Assembly: GCA_946803715.1 (NCBI GenBank)
Contig: CAMPET010000279.1
Location: 82,288 to 93,188, forward strand
Reading direction: 5' to 3'
Source: Beroe ovata
Lineage: Eukaryota > Ctenophora > Nuda > Beroida > Beroidae
Length of the DNA stretch: 10,901 nucleotides
Both the position numbers and the translations under genes were made by a program. The notes under the pieces are model-generated. The model was given only the letters and a program-made list of their open reading frames with translations, was not told the origin of the DNA and searched no databases. Positions 1 through 8,317 of the stretch are shown one piece after another; position 1 is the stretch's first letter; the number at the start of each line of letters is the position of its first letter.

Positions 1-26
1 ACACACACACACACACAAACACACAC
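1..26. repeat. (AC)n microsatellite at left edge
   Basis: A nearly perfect CA tract with one AA interruption fills the first 26 bases and is cut by the window edge, so its true length is unknown. The right edge ends in the complementary GT tract. Confidence 0.95.
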
Positions 27-1020
27 GCGTCATATCGTATCACCAGTGATATAATGTAGTAAAACCAATGACAAGGTGTGATACTGACGAGAGTTATTGA
101 TCAAGTACAGTAGCAGTGTTTATATCATAGAGCGCGAGTGTGCTGATATACGCTGTGAGATACACTATCGATATGAGAGAGGATAAACATGTGATAGTAA
201 AACGTATGACACTGGCTACGCGCAGAGACTAGTCAGAAGATAATCTTCTTGCGTCATCATGCAATACCCTCCCGTTGCCCAAGGTATGACAAATTTTACT
301 CGAGGGGTGCGAGAAATATTGTGAAATCGCACTCTAGGAACAGAGCAAGAGAGACGAAATCGACATTGCGTGATATTAAACTCTATGCGCGCGTCGCTCT
401 ATATCCATATGTCGATAGGCATTAGGCACAGTGCAATGGTGGACATGGTGGGTTAATAAGAAACTTTGTCAAGCAATATAGCTGACAGTAATCATACCTT
501 ATAAGGAGACAAGTTTTTATGAGCTCCTACCATTCGAGTGAGTCGCACACATTTTATAGAAACAGTGGGTGCCTCAATCATCTACACCTGATTCATGACA
601 CGGGTCGTGGTAGGGTTATGTAATTCCGGGAAATATTGAGAAATTACCAGTGTTTCCGGTGCATATCAAATGTGGAAATTCTAATTTGATAATGCGCACG
701 AAATTTAGTCCATCACGGACGATAATCATTACATGTTATGGGTATCATTGGTATCACGTTGAATAATACGAATTTTGCGCAAATACTTAATTGTTTTCAA
801 AAGTCTCCTCATTTTTCCACGGAGGTGGCACTTTTTGCAGGTTTCTCGGGTGTTAGAAATGAAATTACCACCATCATCAGTGTAAATGAGGAAACTCTTC
901 CCGACTTGATTAGATTTAAATAAGCAACAAGGACCGTCATTAGCCAATTAGATTACACCTCGAACCTTGAGAAGGGGTAATACGTTTTCCGTAGGAAATA
1001 CGGTCAAGGTGGAAGCAACT
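27..1020. other. AT-rich stretch without a supported gene
   Basis: I see no exon with good splice sites or recognisable protein similarity on either strand. Two short overlapping open frames lie at 729-947 (minus) and 738-923 (plus). The minus one has a CxxC followed by a basic stretch, but no family I know. The stretch may be intron or 3' sequence of gene A, which is transcribed leftward from 2425. Confidence 0.5.
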
Positions 1021-1281
1021 TCAGTTAGGCGTGACCCTTTTATATGAGTTACACACGGAATGATCAATTGGATTGATTAGTTTAACTATATTTAATGCAT
1101 TATCAGTTGCAGAGGTTAACTTAATTCTGGGAATGATATAATAGTGGGCTACTTTGTCGGACGATGTACCGGAAAAAACGTGTCCTCCAAAAGTACAGTT
1201 ATATTTCATACCAGATTTATGGGCTCGCCTCAGAAAATGAACAAAAACCATTTGAATCGCCAGGGCTCCATGATGCATTGG
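1021..1281 (-). pseudogene. possible BED-zinc-finger (transposase-like) relic, or terminal exon of gene A
   Basis: An open frame of about 86 codons ends in TGA at 1023-1021. Its middle reads YNCTFGGHVFSGTSSDKVAH, which resembles the C-x-x-C...VF.G.....AH layout of BED zinc fingers found in hAT transposases and host proteins derived from them. The second Cys position is Gly, and a later expected Cys is Thr, so as a zinc finger it would be broken. A CAG acceptor-like site lies directly upstream (1284-1282). From there the frame is in phase 0, which would fit the phase-0 donor of the gene A exon at 2099, so it could instead be a terminal exon of gene A. No AATAAA was seen just downstream. The family resemblance is from memory and weak, and a chance open frame is also possible. 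Confidence 0.25.
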
Positions 1282-2098
1282 CTGTTAAATGCATATTTCT
1301 AGGTAATTATAGGTGACTCATTTGGTACCAGTACCCGAAATAATTTCCCCGGTCATCAAATTTACTGGTTAATAATTAAGTGCATATTATTTCATCAGCG
1401 ATGAGACGAAGGAACATTTTGACTAGCAAAGAATTTGCCCTCAGTTTAGACACACTTCTTGACACAAAAAATTCAGTGAAAATTCAGACAAACACCCGTT
1501 TTATCCTTGCCTATCGTGTAATCAGTATATTGCCACAGTCATTCTCACACACAAACACGCACACACCAATCCCATAGTCTCTCATTCATTCACTCATAGG
1601 GAAGTCTGCGGAAAATTACTACAGAACCAACCTAGCATGCAATCAACAGATTAACCGAGGCTAAATTAGAAATACTCTCCAAGTGGCAGGCGGAGAGGAA
1701 CTAACATGTTTACCAGTCAGAACTCAGGCACCAGACGGGGCTACGATTCGTTATAATCGAATCTTGATTTGATATTTTATGTGCCATTACGCAAGAACTA
1801 TCTAACCATGGGAGACAGGTTTTAAACATCTCTCATAAGACATGAGGATGTCTCGACAGTGATGTCCAGATTTGATTGTTTAGCGAAAGAGTTTCGGGCC
1901 ATAACACTGCCTGACTTAATAATCAGTTTGACGCGTGAATTTTCACAGGCACCAAAAATACATTATTACGGTAATCTCCTTCTAAAAATAACATGAGCGG
2001 ACACAGATAAATTTGATTGACAGCTACCATTACATGACGCCAGAACAGTTTTGGATGTAGTGGAAAAAGGAGTCAAGTTTCAGTCCTAATATCCTTAC
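1282..2098. other. AT-rich stretch, probable intron of gene A
   Basis: This follows the GTAAGG donor of the gene A exon (donor at 2098-2093, minus strand). I found no further exon with matched acceptor, open frame and donor. It contains a small near-palindrome (GATTCG 1745-1750 / CGAATC 1758-1763) and a short CA-rich patch near 1547-1567. Confidence 0.4.
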
Positions 2099-2425
2099 CT
2101 TGTCTCCATCGAAACTTTCGTCGGAAGCTTGGGGACTTGAACAATAACCAGAGCTAGTTGTTGATCCAGTTTTAGCGAACATCTTCATCTGAAAATCAAA
2201 TTGTCAAGGACTTTGAAAAAAGGATACATGTGTTCAGCTATTTCAATTCACTTAACCTTGACAGAATATTCCTTTCATTTTCGTTCCATGACGAAACTAT
2301 TAAGTTGAAAGTTGTATGGTAGCCTCCTCAGCTTTAACCAGCAAGGGAGAATGAGAAGAAAGGATACTCACATCATCTCCAAAAGTATCCGGTGAATGGC
2401 TTTGTTGGCCGGCGGTTAAAATCAT
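2099..2425 (-). CDS. gene A: first two coding exons of an unrecognised gene (partial)
   Basis: Two minus-strand exons fit together in phase 0. The first runs from an ATG at 2425-2423 to 2372, giving 18 codons (MILTAGQQSHSPDTFGDD), then a consensus GTGAGT donor at 2371-2366. A TGA lies in frame two codons upstream of the ATG, which supports this start. The intron is 183 bases and ends in TTTTCAG. The second exon (2188-2099) has 30 codons, starting MKMFAKTG and ending ESFDGDK, then a GTAAGG donor. It is open only in this one frame. The encoded N-terminus is rich in Ser, Thr, Gly and Asp and looks disordered, as in many regulatory proteins. I do not recognise the family and assign no function. 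Later exons should lie to the left, possibly outside the window. The gene is divergent from RPS6, with 814 bases between the two start codons. Confidence 0.6.
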
Positions 2426-2529
2426 TATTCAGTTTATCGAAACAAAGGACAAAAACGAGCGAGTGATCTATGAGATTGATGGAGGGTCGAAAGTATAATG
2501 TGCTTATCCAACGCGAGTTTAGCGCGAAA

Positions 2530-2597
2530 CTATAATTTAGCAAGATAGAGAGAGAGAAACAATTCTACGAACGCTGCGCGGCTCCGTCAAATTATAG
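2530..2597. repeat. short inverted repeat in the divergent promoter region
   Basis: CTATAATTT at 2530-2538 is matched by AAATTATAG at 2589-2597, with a 50-base loop that holds a GA run (about 2545-2557) and a GC-rich patch. It lies about 100 bases upstream of the gene A start codon on that gene's own strand. It could be a small element or part of the promoter. Confidence 0.4.
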
Positions 2598-2646
2598 ACT
2601 TGCAAAGATAAAAGCACTGAGCTGGCCCAGGTTGTAGGATTTTACC

Positions 2647-3062
2647 TTGTCGATCCATGATAGACCCTGTCGAGAATTTCGTTTTACGCGCGCGCGGCGC
2701 AAACCTATTCTCAGACAGGCTTGCTGCACTGTCGCAAGCCGCTTCGCGGCGCGGCTTGCATCAGCGGTCTAGCATCGCCAGATCAACCAATACCTTTTGG
2801 GATTTTACCCCTGGCCCTGAGTTTTTTAATCTCTGGGATGCAATATTGCAATGCATTTATACTTCGGTTGAAATCTCGATTCGATTGCGCGGTGCCGATG
2901 GTAGGGAAAACCCCTATACCATTCTTAGAACGCGGCGCTTTATGCAACGACTTGTCTGGCGAATCTAGACCGCTGATGCAAGCGAGAATAATTATAAGTT
3001 TGCGCCGCGCGCGCGCAACACGAAATTCTCGACAGAGTCTATCTGCTATCATCGATCGACAA
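2647..3062. mobile_element. 416-bp foldback (long inverted-repeat) element between gene A and RPS6
   Basis: The left arm (2647-2782) and right arm (2955-3062) are inverted copies. They share TTGTCGATC/GATCGACAA ends, a block with GTCGAGAATTTCG, an alternating CG tract followed by GGCGCAAAC, and an inner block GCTTGCATCAGCGGTCTAG. Mismatches are few. The right arm carries an extra 7 bases near its outer end. The left arm has about 40 extra bases (about 2713-2755) that themselves form small hairpins (GGCTTGC/GCAAGCC, and CCGC-TTCG-GCGG type). The spacer (2783-2954) has no recognisable coding content. I saw no clear target-site duplication. Overlapping open frames here are by-products of the GC-rich arms. 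The most likely nature is a non-autonomous foldback or MITE-type element that has diverged since insertion. Confidence 0.75.
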
Positions 3063-3239
3063 TGCAACGACACAAGACAGGCAAGAGGCAGAATACAATG
3101 TCGTCGCGCGCGCAGCTGAATAAAACGGCCTCGGGTAAGAATCGAGCGCTAAATTCGGCCAGGCATTGAATCTTTGCATTTGCATCAGTAGAATTTTACA
3201 TATTATTTTCCGCGCGGTAGTTCCCACTAGCAATCTACA
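3063..3239 (+). promoter_or_regulatory. presumed RPS6 core promoter and 5' leader
   Basis: Only 177 bases separate the foldback from the RPS6 start codon, so the core promoter and 5' leader should lie here. No TATA box is evident. A pyrimidine run TTTTCC (3206-3211) is a candidate for the 5'-TOP start typical of ribosomal protein mRNAs. This is inferred from position and family habit, not shown. An alternating CG tract lies at 3104-3113. Confidence 0.4.
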
Positions 3240-6200
3240 ATGAAGGTAAGTTTCCCTGGATATTCCAAATTTCATCTCCACCCTCGAATATGTTGTGAAC
3301 ATCCTTTTCAACAGCAACTTTTTATAGCAATTTCTTAGTATGTTATTTTATTCGTGCACAATGCGCACTTGACCTTGAACTACGATCTAACCCACCCTCT
3401 CCATTGCTCAGTTGAACATAGCTTATCCTGCTACTGGATGTCAGAAGCTGCTCAAAATAGAAGATGAGAAGATCCTGTGAGTATTCACTGAGTATTCTAC
3501 TTTTCATTAATGGATATTCCTCACTTCGCCTTTTACATAATCTCATCGCATTTTCGCATGAGCTTCTTTCTCATTTGCGAAGAATGCATGTCAGTGATAC
3601 AGGTCTATAGTTTAAAGGATATTTTCTTGAGTCTTTCCTGTGAAGAGCAAGTTATGTTTCGTTTCGTCATTAAGCGCAATCCCCTGTAACATCTGCGATA
3701 TGTTACATTTGTGGTTTTTCTTGGAGGATCTCTCTGAACCTTCCATTATAGGATTTTTCGTCTTTTTGTCTCGAAGTCTACAGCTCATAGTGAGCAATCC
3801 CGTGAAGCAATCTTCATATAGTCATCAGCATCAAAATGTCATTGATTTTCAAGAAAGTCCCGTGAGTCATTGCAGGATTGTTGGAATCTTATCCAAACCC
3901 TTTCCAGTAAATAGAACTACCATCCTATAACACCTACCCTTGTATAGCAGAGGTTAGGGTAGTTGATACTCGTTGCTCTGCTATCATCTGAATTTGGCTC
4001 TTTCTGATTGTCTGACAAGTCGCAATACACCAGTGAGCCACTGGGGAATCATTGTAATCTTTGTGCATCTCCTTACTGTTGGTAGGGCACTATCGCACTG
4101 TTGCCTAGATAGCTGTATAACATTGCGTTAGACGGATGAACTTCTACAGAGTATGCAGTATTCGATGTTCTTGGATCCATGAGGTGCATTCCTGATTCAG
4201 AAGTATGTCATAAGGTACCTTAGATTATGATCTGTTGAATATGAGAATTCTTCCATAGAATGAACACTATACTTGCATTTTTATGTAGGATTTTCATAGA
4301 TAGGTATCCCTGATATTGACACGATGATTTTGACATCGCACAGTAGCTGCAACATTTCTTTGCAGCAATGGTATCAGAGCTTTGTTAAGCTGGCTAGCCC
4401 CAGTGGTCATCAAGTTATGAAATTAAGTAATGAATGGTTGAGCATGGAGTAGAAATGAGTTAAAACAATGCATAGTCATGATTCTGGAAGACTTAGGGAA
4501 CCTCTCGCTAGCTGTGCCACGGTAGACTTCATATCATCTGCATGGCACTCGGAACACTAGAAAATGGATTGGTCTGTTCGTTACTTACTTGCTAAATGTC
4601 GTCAATGCCATCAGCCATTTAGCTGGCATTATAAATTGATCTTACTGTAAAATGGGGGGGGGGCCAACGCCATTTAGGGCCATGGAACACATCCGAAATC
4701 GCANAAAAGGCAAAATGGCCCTAGAAACGTATGGCCCTATATGGCCTAAAATGGCGTTGGCCCCCCCCCAAAATGTGGTTATTAAGTAGGTAATAGGTTG
4801 ATTCACTAATGAGGCCCCAATTACCTTTGGTCATGAAATTCTTCAAGGGAGCAATGTGTGATGATGAACCTACATACGGGAGCCACTTGGGCTCTAACCC
4901 ACGTTTCCTCCAAACAGGTAATAATTCATTGAGTACATCAATATGCAGAGGCGTAGGTTATGATCGATAACACATACACAAACACACACACAAATCTGTA
5001 GCGGTGCGTGTCTTGTCATGAGTCACTTCCTGATTCCATTTCCCCATTAGATTTTCCATAATCACAGTGTCCACAATAAAAGAGTTGCATTAGAAGCTAA
5101 GAACGGATAACGATGAACAATGAGCATGTGAACTAAGAGTTGTGAATAAATTCGTTGGCACATGTATATTGTCGCAGTAAAGCAAACCAACTTTTTGTCT
5201 TGAATTGCGCTGATTTGTTAAGATCTGAGTTCCATTCTTAACTTCGTCACTGAATACACCATACTGATCTTCTCGAAAGAACGAATGTACTACTGTTGAG
5301 TTTGAGCAACCCATAAGTAAATATGGCGGCGAATTTTCCTCACAATAATTAGATTGATAGAAGTTTCAACAGTTTGAAGGTATGGTGAGGTTGATTTTCT
5401 ATATTGATAGCTTTTACATCCTATCCTCTACCTAATTCTTCCATTCCAAAAGAAACTCGGTGCCATTTCCATTTCAGTGCTAGGGAAATTAGCATCTTGA
5501 ACATGCTATTCCATGATGTCCAGAGTATTTTCAATGATCTTGCATCAATGGTGGGAATTGTGTCATAACAATTGAACCGGGAAGTCCATGTTGCAGCATT
5601 TCGTTGGTTGCCGGTAGGGGGCCAAATTGGCAACGATCGGTCCTCCCTCCACTATACTCCACTATACCGAGGACACAATGATACCCCGTCACGACGTGTT
5701 CCTCGGTCGAATTTCCGCTTCCCGAACTTTCCCTCGTCAACCACCACACTCCGAGTAACTCCAAGTTTGCTGCTTCATAGAGATACGAACAGTCAATGAT
5801 GCTTCATAATAAACAGGCTCAGTGTGTTGACATTGATAGGCTCCATCAATTTTCCCAGGATTAAGTAAGAAGTTTCTAAGGGGCCTTCGTATTGAAGTAA
5901 TATTCGCAATTCTAGGGTGAGAACACTTACTTATACTTAGGTAATTTTGTTTCAAAACGCACAACTTTCCGCCGTGCCTCATCATTCATGAAGGTGCATC
6001 CTGTTGAACCAATAGGCTCTTTGAGACGAATTCCTCATATAGTTTGATGAAGGCAGCGTGACCTCAGCATACGGTGACTCACATTAGCTTCTCTCATTCC
6101 AAATCCACTCTGAACGAGTGAAGGCCCGCCAGGGCTTGGAGACGTATATCGCTTTACCCTGTCAAGGGTGCACTTGATGCAATATCACTTAGTGATACAC

Positions 6201-7342
6201 TGCGTCAAGTGATACACCGTGTCTTAAGTGACACTGTATCAAGTGATGTCGTCTCTGAAAGGACCATTACTCACCCCTGAAATAGTGCTTTCCTCGCAGG
6301 AGTCTCTTCTACGACAAGAGGATTGGAGCTGAGCTCGCCGTCGATAGACTCGGTGACGAGTGGAAGGTGAGTTCAAAATGTCCTCATTCGTCGTCATATA
6401 CGTAGCGCGCGATAACTTTCTGATTTGCTGATCACAAACGCACTCAGTACTTTCCTCGAAAATTTTAGCGCGCGCCGCGCGCGGCACTGCTCTAGCTCCA
6501 TGCACAATCCATGTATGCTGAAGATGCATTGTAATATTTTCAGGGATATATCGTGAGGATCTCCGGAGGAAATGATCTGCAAGGTTTCCCCATGATGCAG
6601 GGAGTCCTGACAAACATCAGGGTGAGGCTGCTCTTCAAGAACGGCATGCCTAACTACACCATGAAGAGGAAGGGAGTCCGTAAGAGGAAGAGTGTCAGGG
6701 GATGCATTGTCGATTCTCAGCTCAGGTAAGAGTGAGCTGTACCGCTGTTACACATGACTGAATTGTATTTAACTGTTTCTCCATTGCTTGTATTCGTCAA
6801 TCAAACATTGGAAATAACAGTGAATATTCCGCAGTGTTCTGGATCTTGTCATTGTGAAGAAGGGAGATCAGGAGATCCCGGGATTGACCGACACCACTCA
6901 GCCCCGCAGACTGGGACCCAAGAGAGTCGGCAAGATCAGGAAACTGTTCAACCTCTCAAGAGAAGATGACGTCAGGCAATACGTTGTACACAGGCCCCTA
7001 CCTGAGAAGGAAGGAAAGAAGCCCAAGTCAAAGGCCCCCAAAATTCAGCGTCTTGTCACTCCAGCTAGGATCCAGGTATTACCACGGAAACCACAGTACC
7101 CATATCTCTAGACTTCCACACAAAGTGAACATTGTTTTCAAATTCATGACTGTAATCTCTAACGCTAACACTATTTTCAGCGAAAGAGGAAGGTTCTGGC
7201 TCTCAAGAAGCACCGTGCAGAGAAGAACAAGGTCCAAGCAGCCGAATACGCTAAGGTACTCGCCCAGAGGCAACGTGAGAAACGTCAAGCTCTCCTGTCC
7301 AGACGAAGATCGAGCAACAGAACTTCAACTTCATCTGCTTGA
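3240..7342 (+). CDS. RPS6: 40S ribosomal protein S6 (eS6), six coding exons
   Basis: This encodes a small-subunit ribosomal protein whose basic C-terminal tail is phosphorylated by S6 kinase downstream of TOR. Coding exons are 3240-3245, 3412-3476, 6300-6366, 6544-6725, 6835-7075 and 7181-7342, all with GT-AG introns and consistent phases. Together they give 240 residues against 249 in human. Exon 1 codes only Met-Lys. Exon 2 gives [13 protein letters not shown], exon 3 ends LGDEWK, exon 4 has [11 protein letters not shown] and [12 protein letters not shown], exon 5 has [32 protein letters not shown] and [11 protein letters not shown], and exon 6 has the basic helix and the tail [13 protein letters not shown]. 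All are close to eS6. Residues 77-92 are unusually divergent. Intron 2 is 2823 bases; the others are 105-177. Identity is certain; exon 1 rests on the ATGAAG|GTAAGT junction and the phase match to exon 2. Confidence 0.96.
4369..4380 (+). mobile_element. LTR-retrotransposon primer-binding-site-like motif
   Basis: TGGTATCAGAGC is the sequence complementary to the 3' end of an initiator Met tRNA that serves as primer site in many Copia-type LTR elements. It lies one base after a CA dinucleotide (4366-4367), the usual LTR end. A possible LTR start TGTTGG lies near 4078, which would make an LTR of about 290 bases. I could not see a second LTR copy, a target duplication or any gag/pol coding, so this is at best a relic and may be chance. 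Confidence 0.25.
4649..4774. mobile_element. small foldback/MITE-like element with G/C homopolymer tips
   Basis: The left arm starts with ten G followed by GCCAACGCCATTTAGGGCCAT-like sequence (4654-4683). The right arm is its inverted copy (about 4731-4769), ending in nine C and containing a short extra ATGGCC repeat. AAAAT occurs directly outside both tips (4649-4653 and 4770-4774), a candidate 5-bp target-site duplication. The core between the arms is about 47 bases and contains an unresolved base N at 4704. There is no coding capacity. It lies inside RPS6 intron 2. Confidence 0.75.
4970..4993. repeat. CA-rich microsatellite in RPS6 intron 2
   Basis: An imperfect (AC)n tract with T and A interruptions. 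Confidence 0.8.
6168..6255. repeat. 17-bp degenerate minisatellite upstream of RPS6 exon 3
   Basis: Units of about 17 bases on the theme TCAAGTGATACACCGTG (6205-6221), TCTTAAGTGACACTGTA (6222-6238) and TCAAGTGATGTCGTC (6239-6253), preceded by looser copies. Adjacent units carry CACTT and AAGTG, so the tract can also fold on itself. It ends about 45 bases before the exon 3 acceptor. Confidence 0.7.
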
Positions 7343-7447
7343 ATAACATAACATGATGTTTTTATTTTATCGCTAAGATGTGTTTCAATTTGTCTCCATT
7401 GGTGTGTCATGATCAACGTGCTCGATTGTTCAAATCAGACGTTCATG

Positions 7448-7453
7448 AATAAA
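7448..7453 (+). terminator. RPS6 poly(A) signal
   Basis: AATAAA lies 106 bases after the RPS6 stop codon (7340-7342), a normal distance for a short ribosomal protein 3' UTR. No other perfect hexamer lies between the stop and this site. Confidence 0.8.
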
Positions 7454-7899
7454 GAGCCCGGCTCGCTACTCCAGCGAAGTCTCCATTCACCACCGTAGTT
7501 CTGCGTGGTATTTAACTCTTGTAAGCCATGGGTGGGTGAGGATTTCGAAATGCGTGTCCACGTCTCCATATTGGTGTCAGCCGTGACATCATTCTATCAG
7601 CACATCATCTATGACGCGCAGCATTATTCCGCATGCGCGCGCGTTAACTAGATTTTTGCGCGGACAAGTCATTATTTACAACTCGTGGCTGTCCGCGCGT
7701 GCCGTCTTCCGCACAGTACTAGCATAATCAAGGTATATGCACGAAATACATTTGCTATACCATCTGCGTCAAGTACTTGTTGCACAACAGATACAACTTC
7801 CCGTCTTTAGCAAAATATCTCAATCAATGTTAACATTACATAATTTCAAAATAAACACGTAAAATCTAACCAAGCTACATGAATATCCATGGAGAGCAA
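7454..7899. other. convergent intergenic region between RPS6 and SACM1L
   Basis: No gene is seen. It holds an alternating CG tract (7631-7643) and a hairpin with a perfect 9-bp stem, GCGCGGACA (7658-7666) and TGTCCGCGC (7690-7698), with a 23-base loop. The hairpin sits between the two genes' poly(A) signals. Confidence 0.6.
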
Positions 7900-7905
7900 T
7901 TTATT
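7900..7905 (-). terminator. probable SACM1L poly(A) signal
   Basis: TTTATT on the plus strand reads AATAAA on the minus strand. It is the first perfect hexamer found downstream of the SACM1L stop codon (8320-8318), implying a 3' UTR of a little over 400 bases. A weaker variant hexamer closer to the stop could be used instead. Confidence 0.55.
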
Positions 7906-8317
7906 GTTGACTCGGACTTAGAATACATGGTATTAAACGGCAAAGGCTATAGAGTAAGAAGAATAACACTTTCGAAAAGACATACTACTATGTAAATTGT
8001 CAACATTTGTCACACATCCTTTCACAAAAGATAAGATTAATTAAACCTATCTGAAAATGATAGATTAATATCGGAAGTCAATCGGGATTGATCTACTTCC
8101 TGTCTAATGCTGGTACATCAATCGACACACTCATTGATTCGATACCTATTCACTTAAAAAGAAAAAAGAGTGGGAAGGCACGAAAAAACACGACGAATTT
8201 GCCAAATAATTTCATACATGTGATCAATTTTCGTCTCGAAAGCAATTACTAATTACTATAAAGGTATGTTCATTTTCACAAAAAAGACTAGACAATAAGT
8301 GCATCGATTTTCTCCAG

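Larger units (their letters stand above)
3477..6299 (+). other. RPS6 intron 2 (2823 bp), contents described
   Basis: The intron is bounded by GTGAGT and CGCAG and carries no supported gene. It holds several small hairpins: ATAGCAGAG 3944-3952 / CTCTGCTAT 3976-3984, overlapping CTACCCT 3934-3940 / AGGGTAG 3956-3962, and CCAGTG/CACTGG near 4030-4042. It also holds an LTR primer-site-like motif (4369-4380), a G/C-tipped foldback (4649-4774), a CA tract (4970-4993) and a 17-bp minisatellite (6168-6255). Blocks near 3860-3893 and 4030-4063 look like diverged copies of each other. Open frames near 3612-3930 and 5421-5985 show no family similarity I can name. Confidence 0.75.

Noticed and set aside
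2657-3119. Several open frames on both strands over the foldback
   Set aside because: They arise from the GC-rich inverted arms, overlap each other and resemble no protein family.
3240-3317. RPS6 reading on past codon 2 without splicing (MKVSFPG...)
   Set aside because: It looks a little like the RPS6 N-terminus, but GTAAGT is a consensus donor and exon 2 at 3412 carries the real [13 protein letters not shown] sequence in phase.
3930-3990. tRNA-like hairpins
   Set aside because: Two overlapping stems are present but there is no cloverleaf, A/B box pair or CCA-proximal acceptor pairing.
4591-4630. Interleaved inverted repeats (GCTAAATG/CATTTAGC and AATGCCA/TGGCATT)
   Set aside because: They interleave rather than nest, so they cannot form one simple hairpin. 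They are short enough to be chance in AT-rich intron.
4857-4930. Possible C/D snoRNA (GTGATGA C-box) in RPS6 intron 2
   Set aside because: No CTGA D-box at a proper distance and no terminal stem.
5421-5985. Open frames in RPS6 intron 2 that might be transposase pieces
   Set aside because: No catalytic motif or family pattern could be named, and composition looks like ordinary intron.
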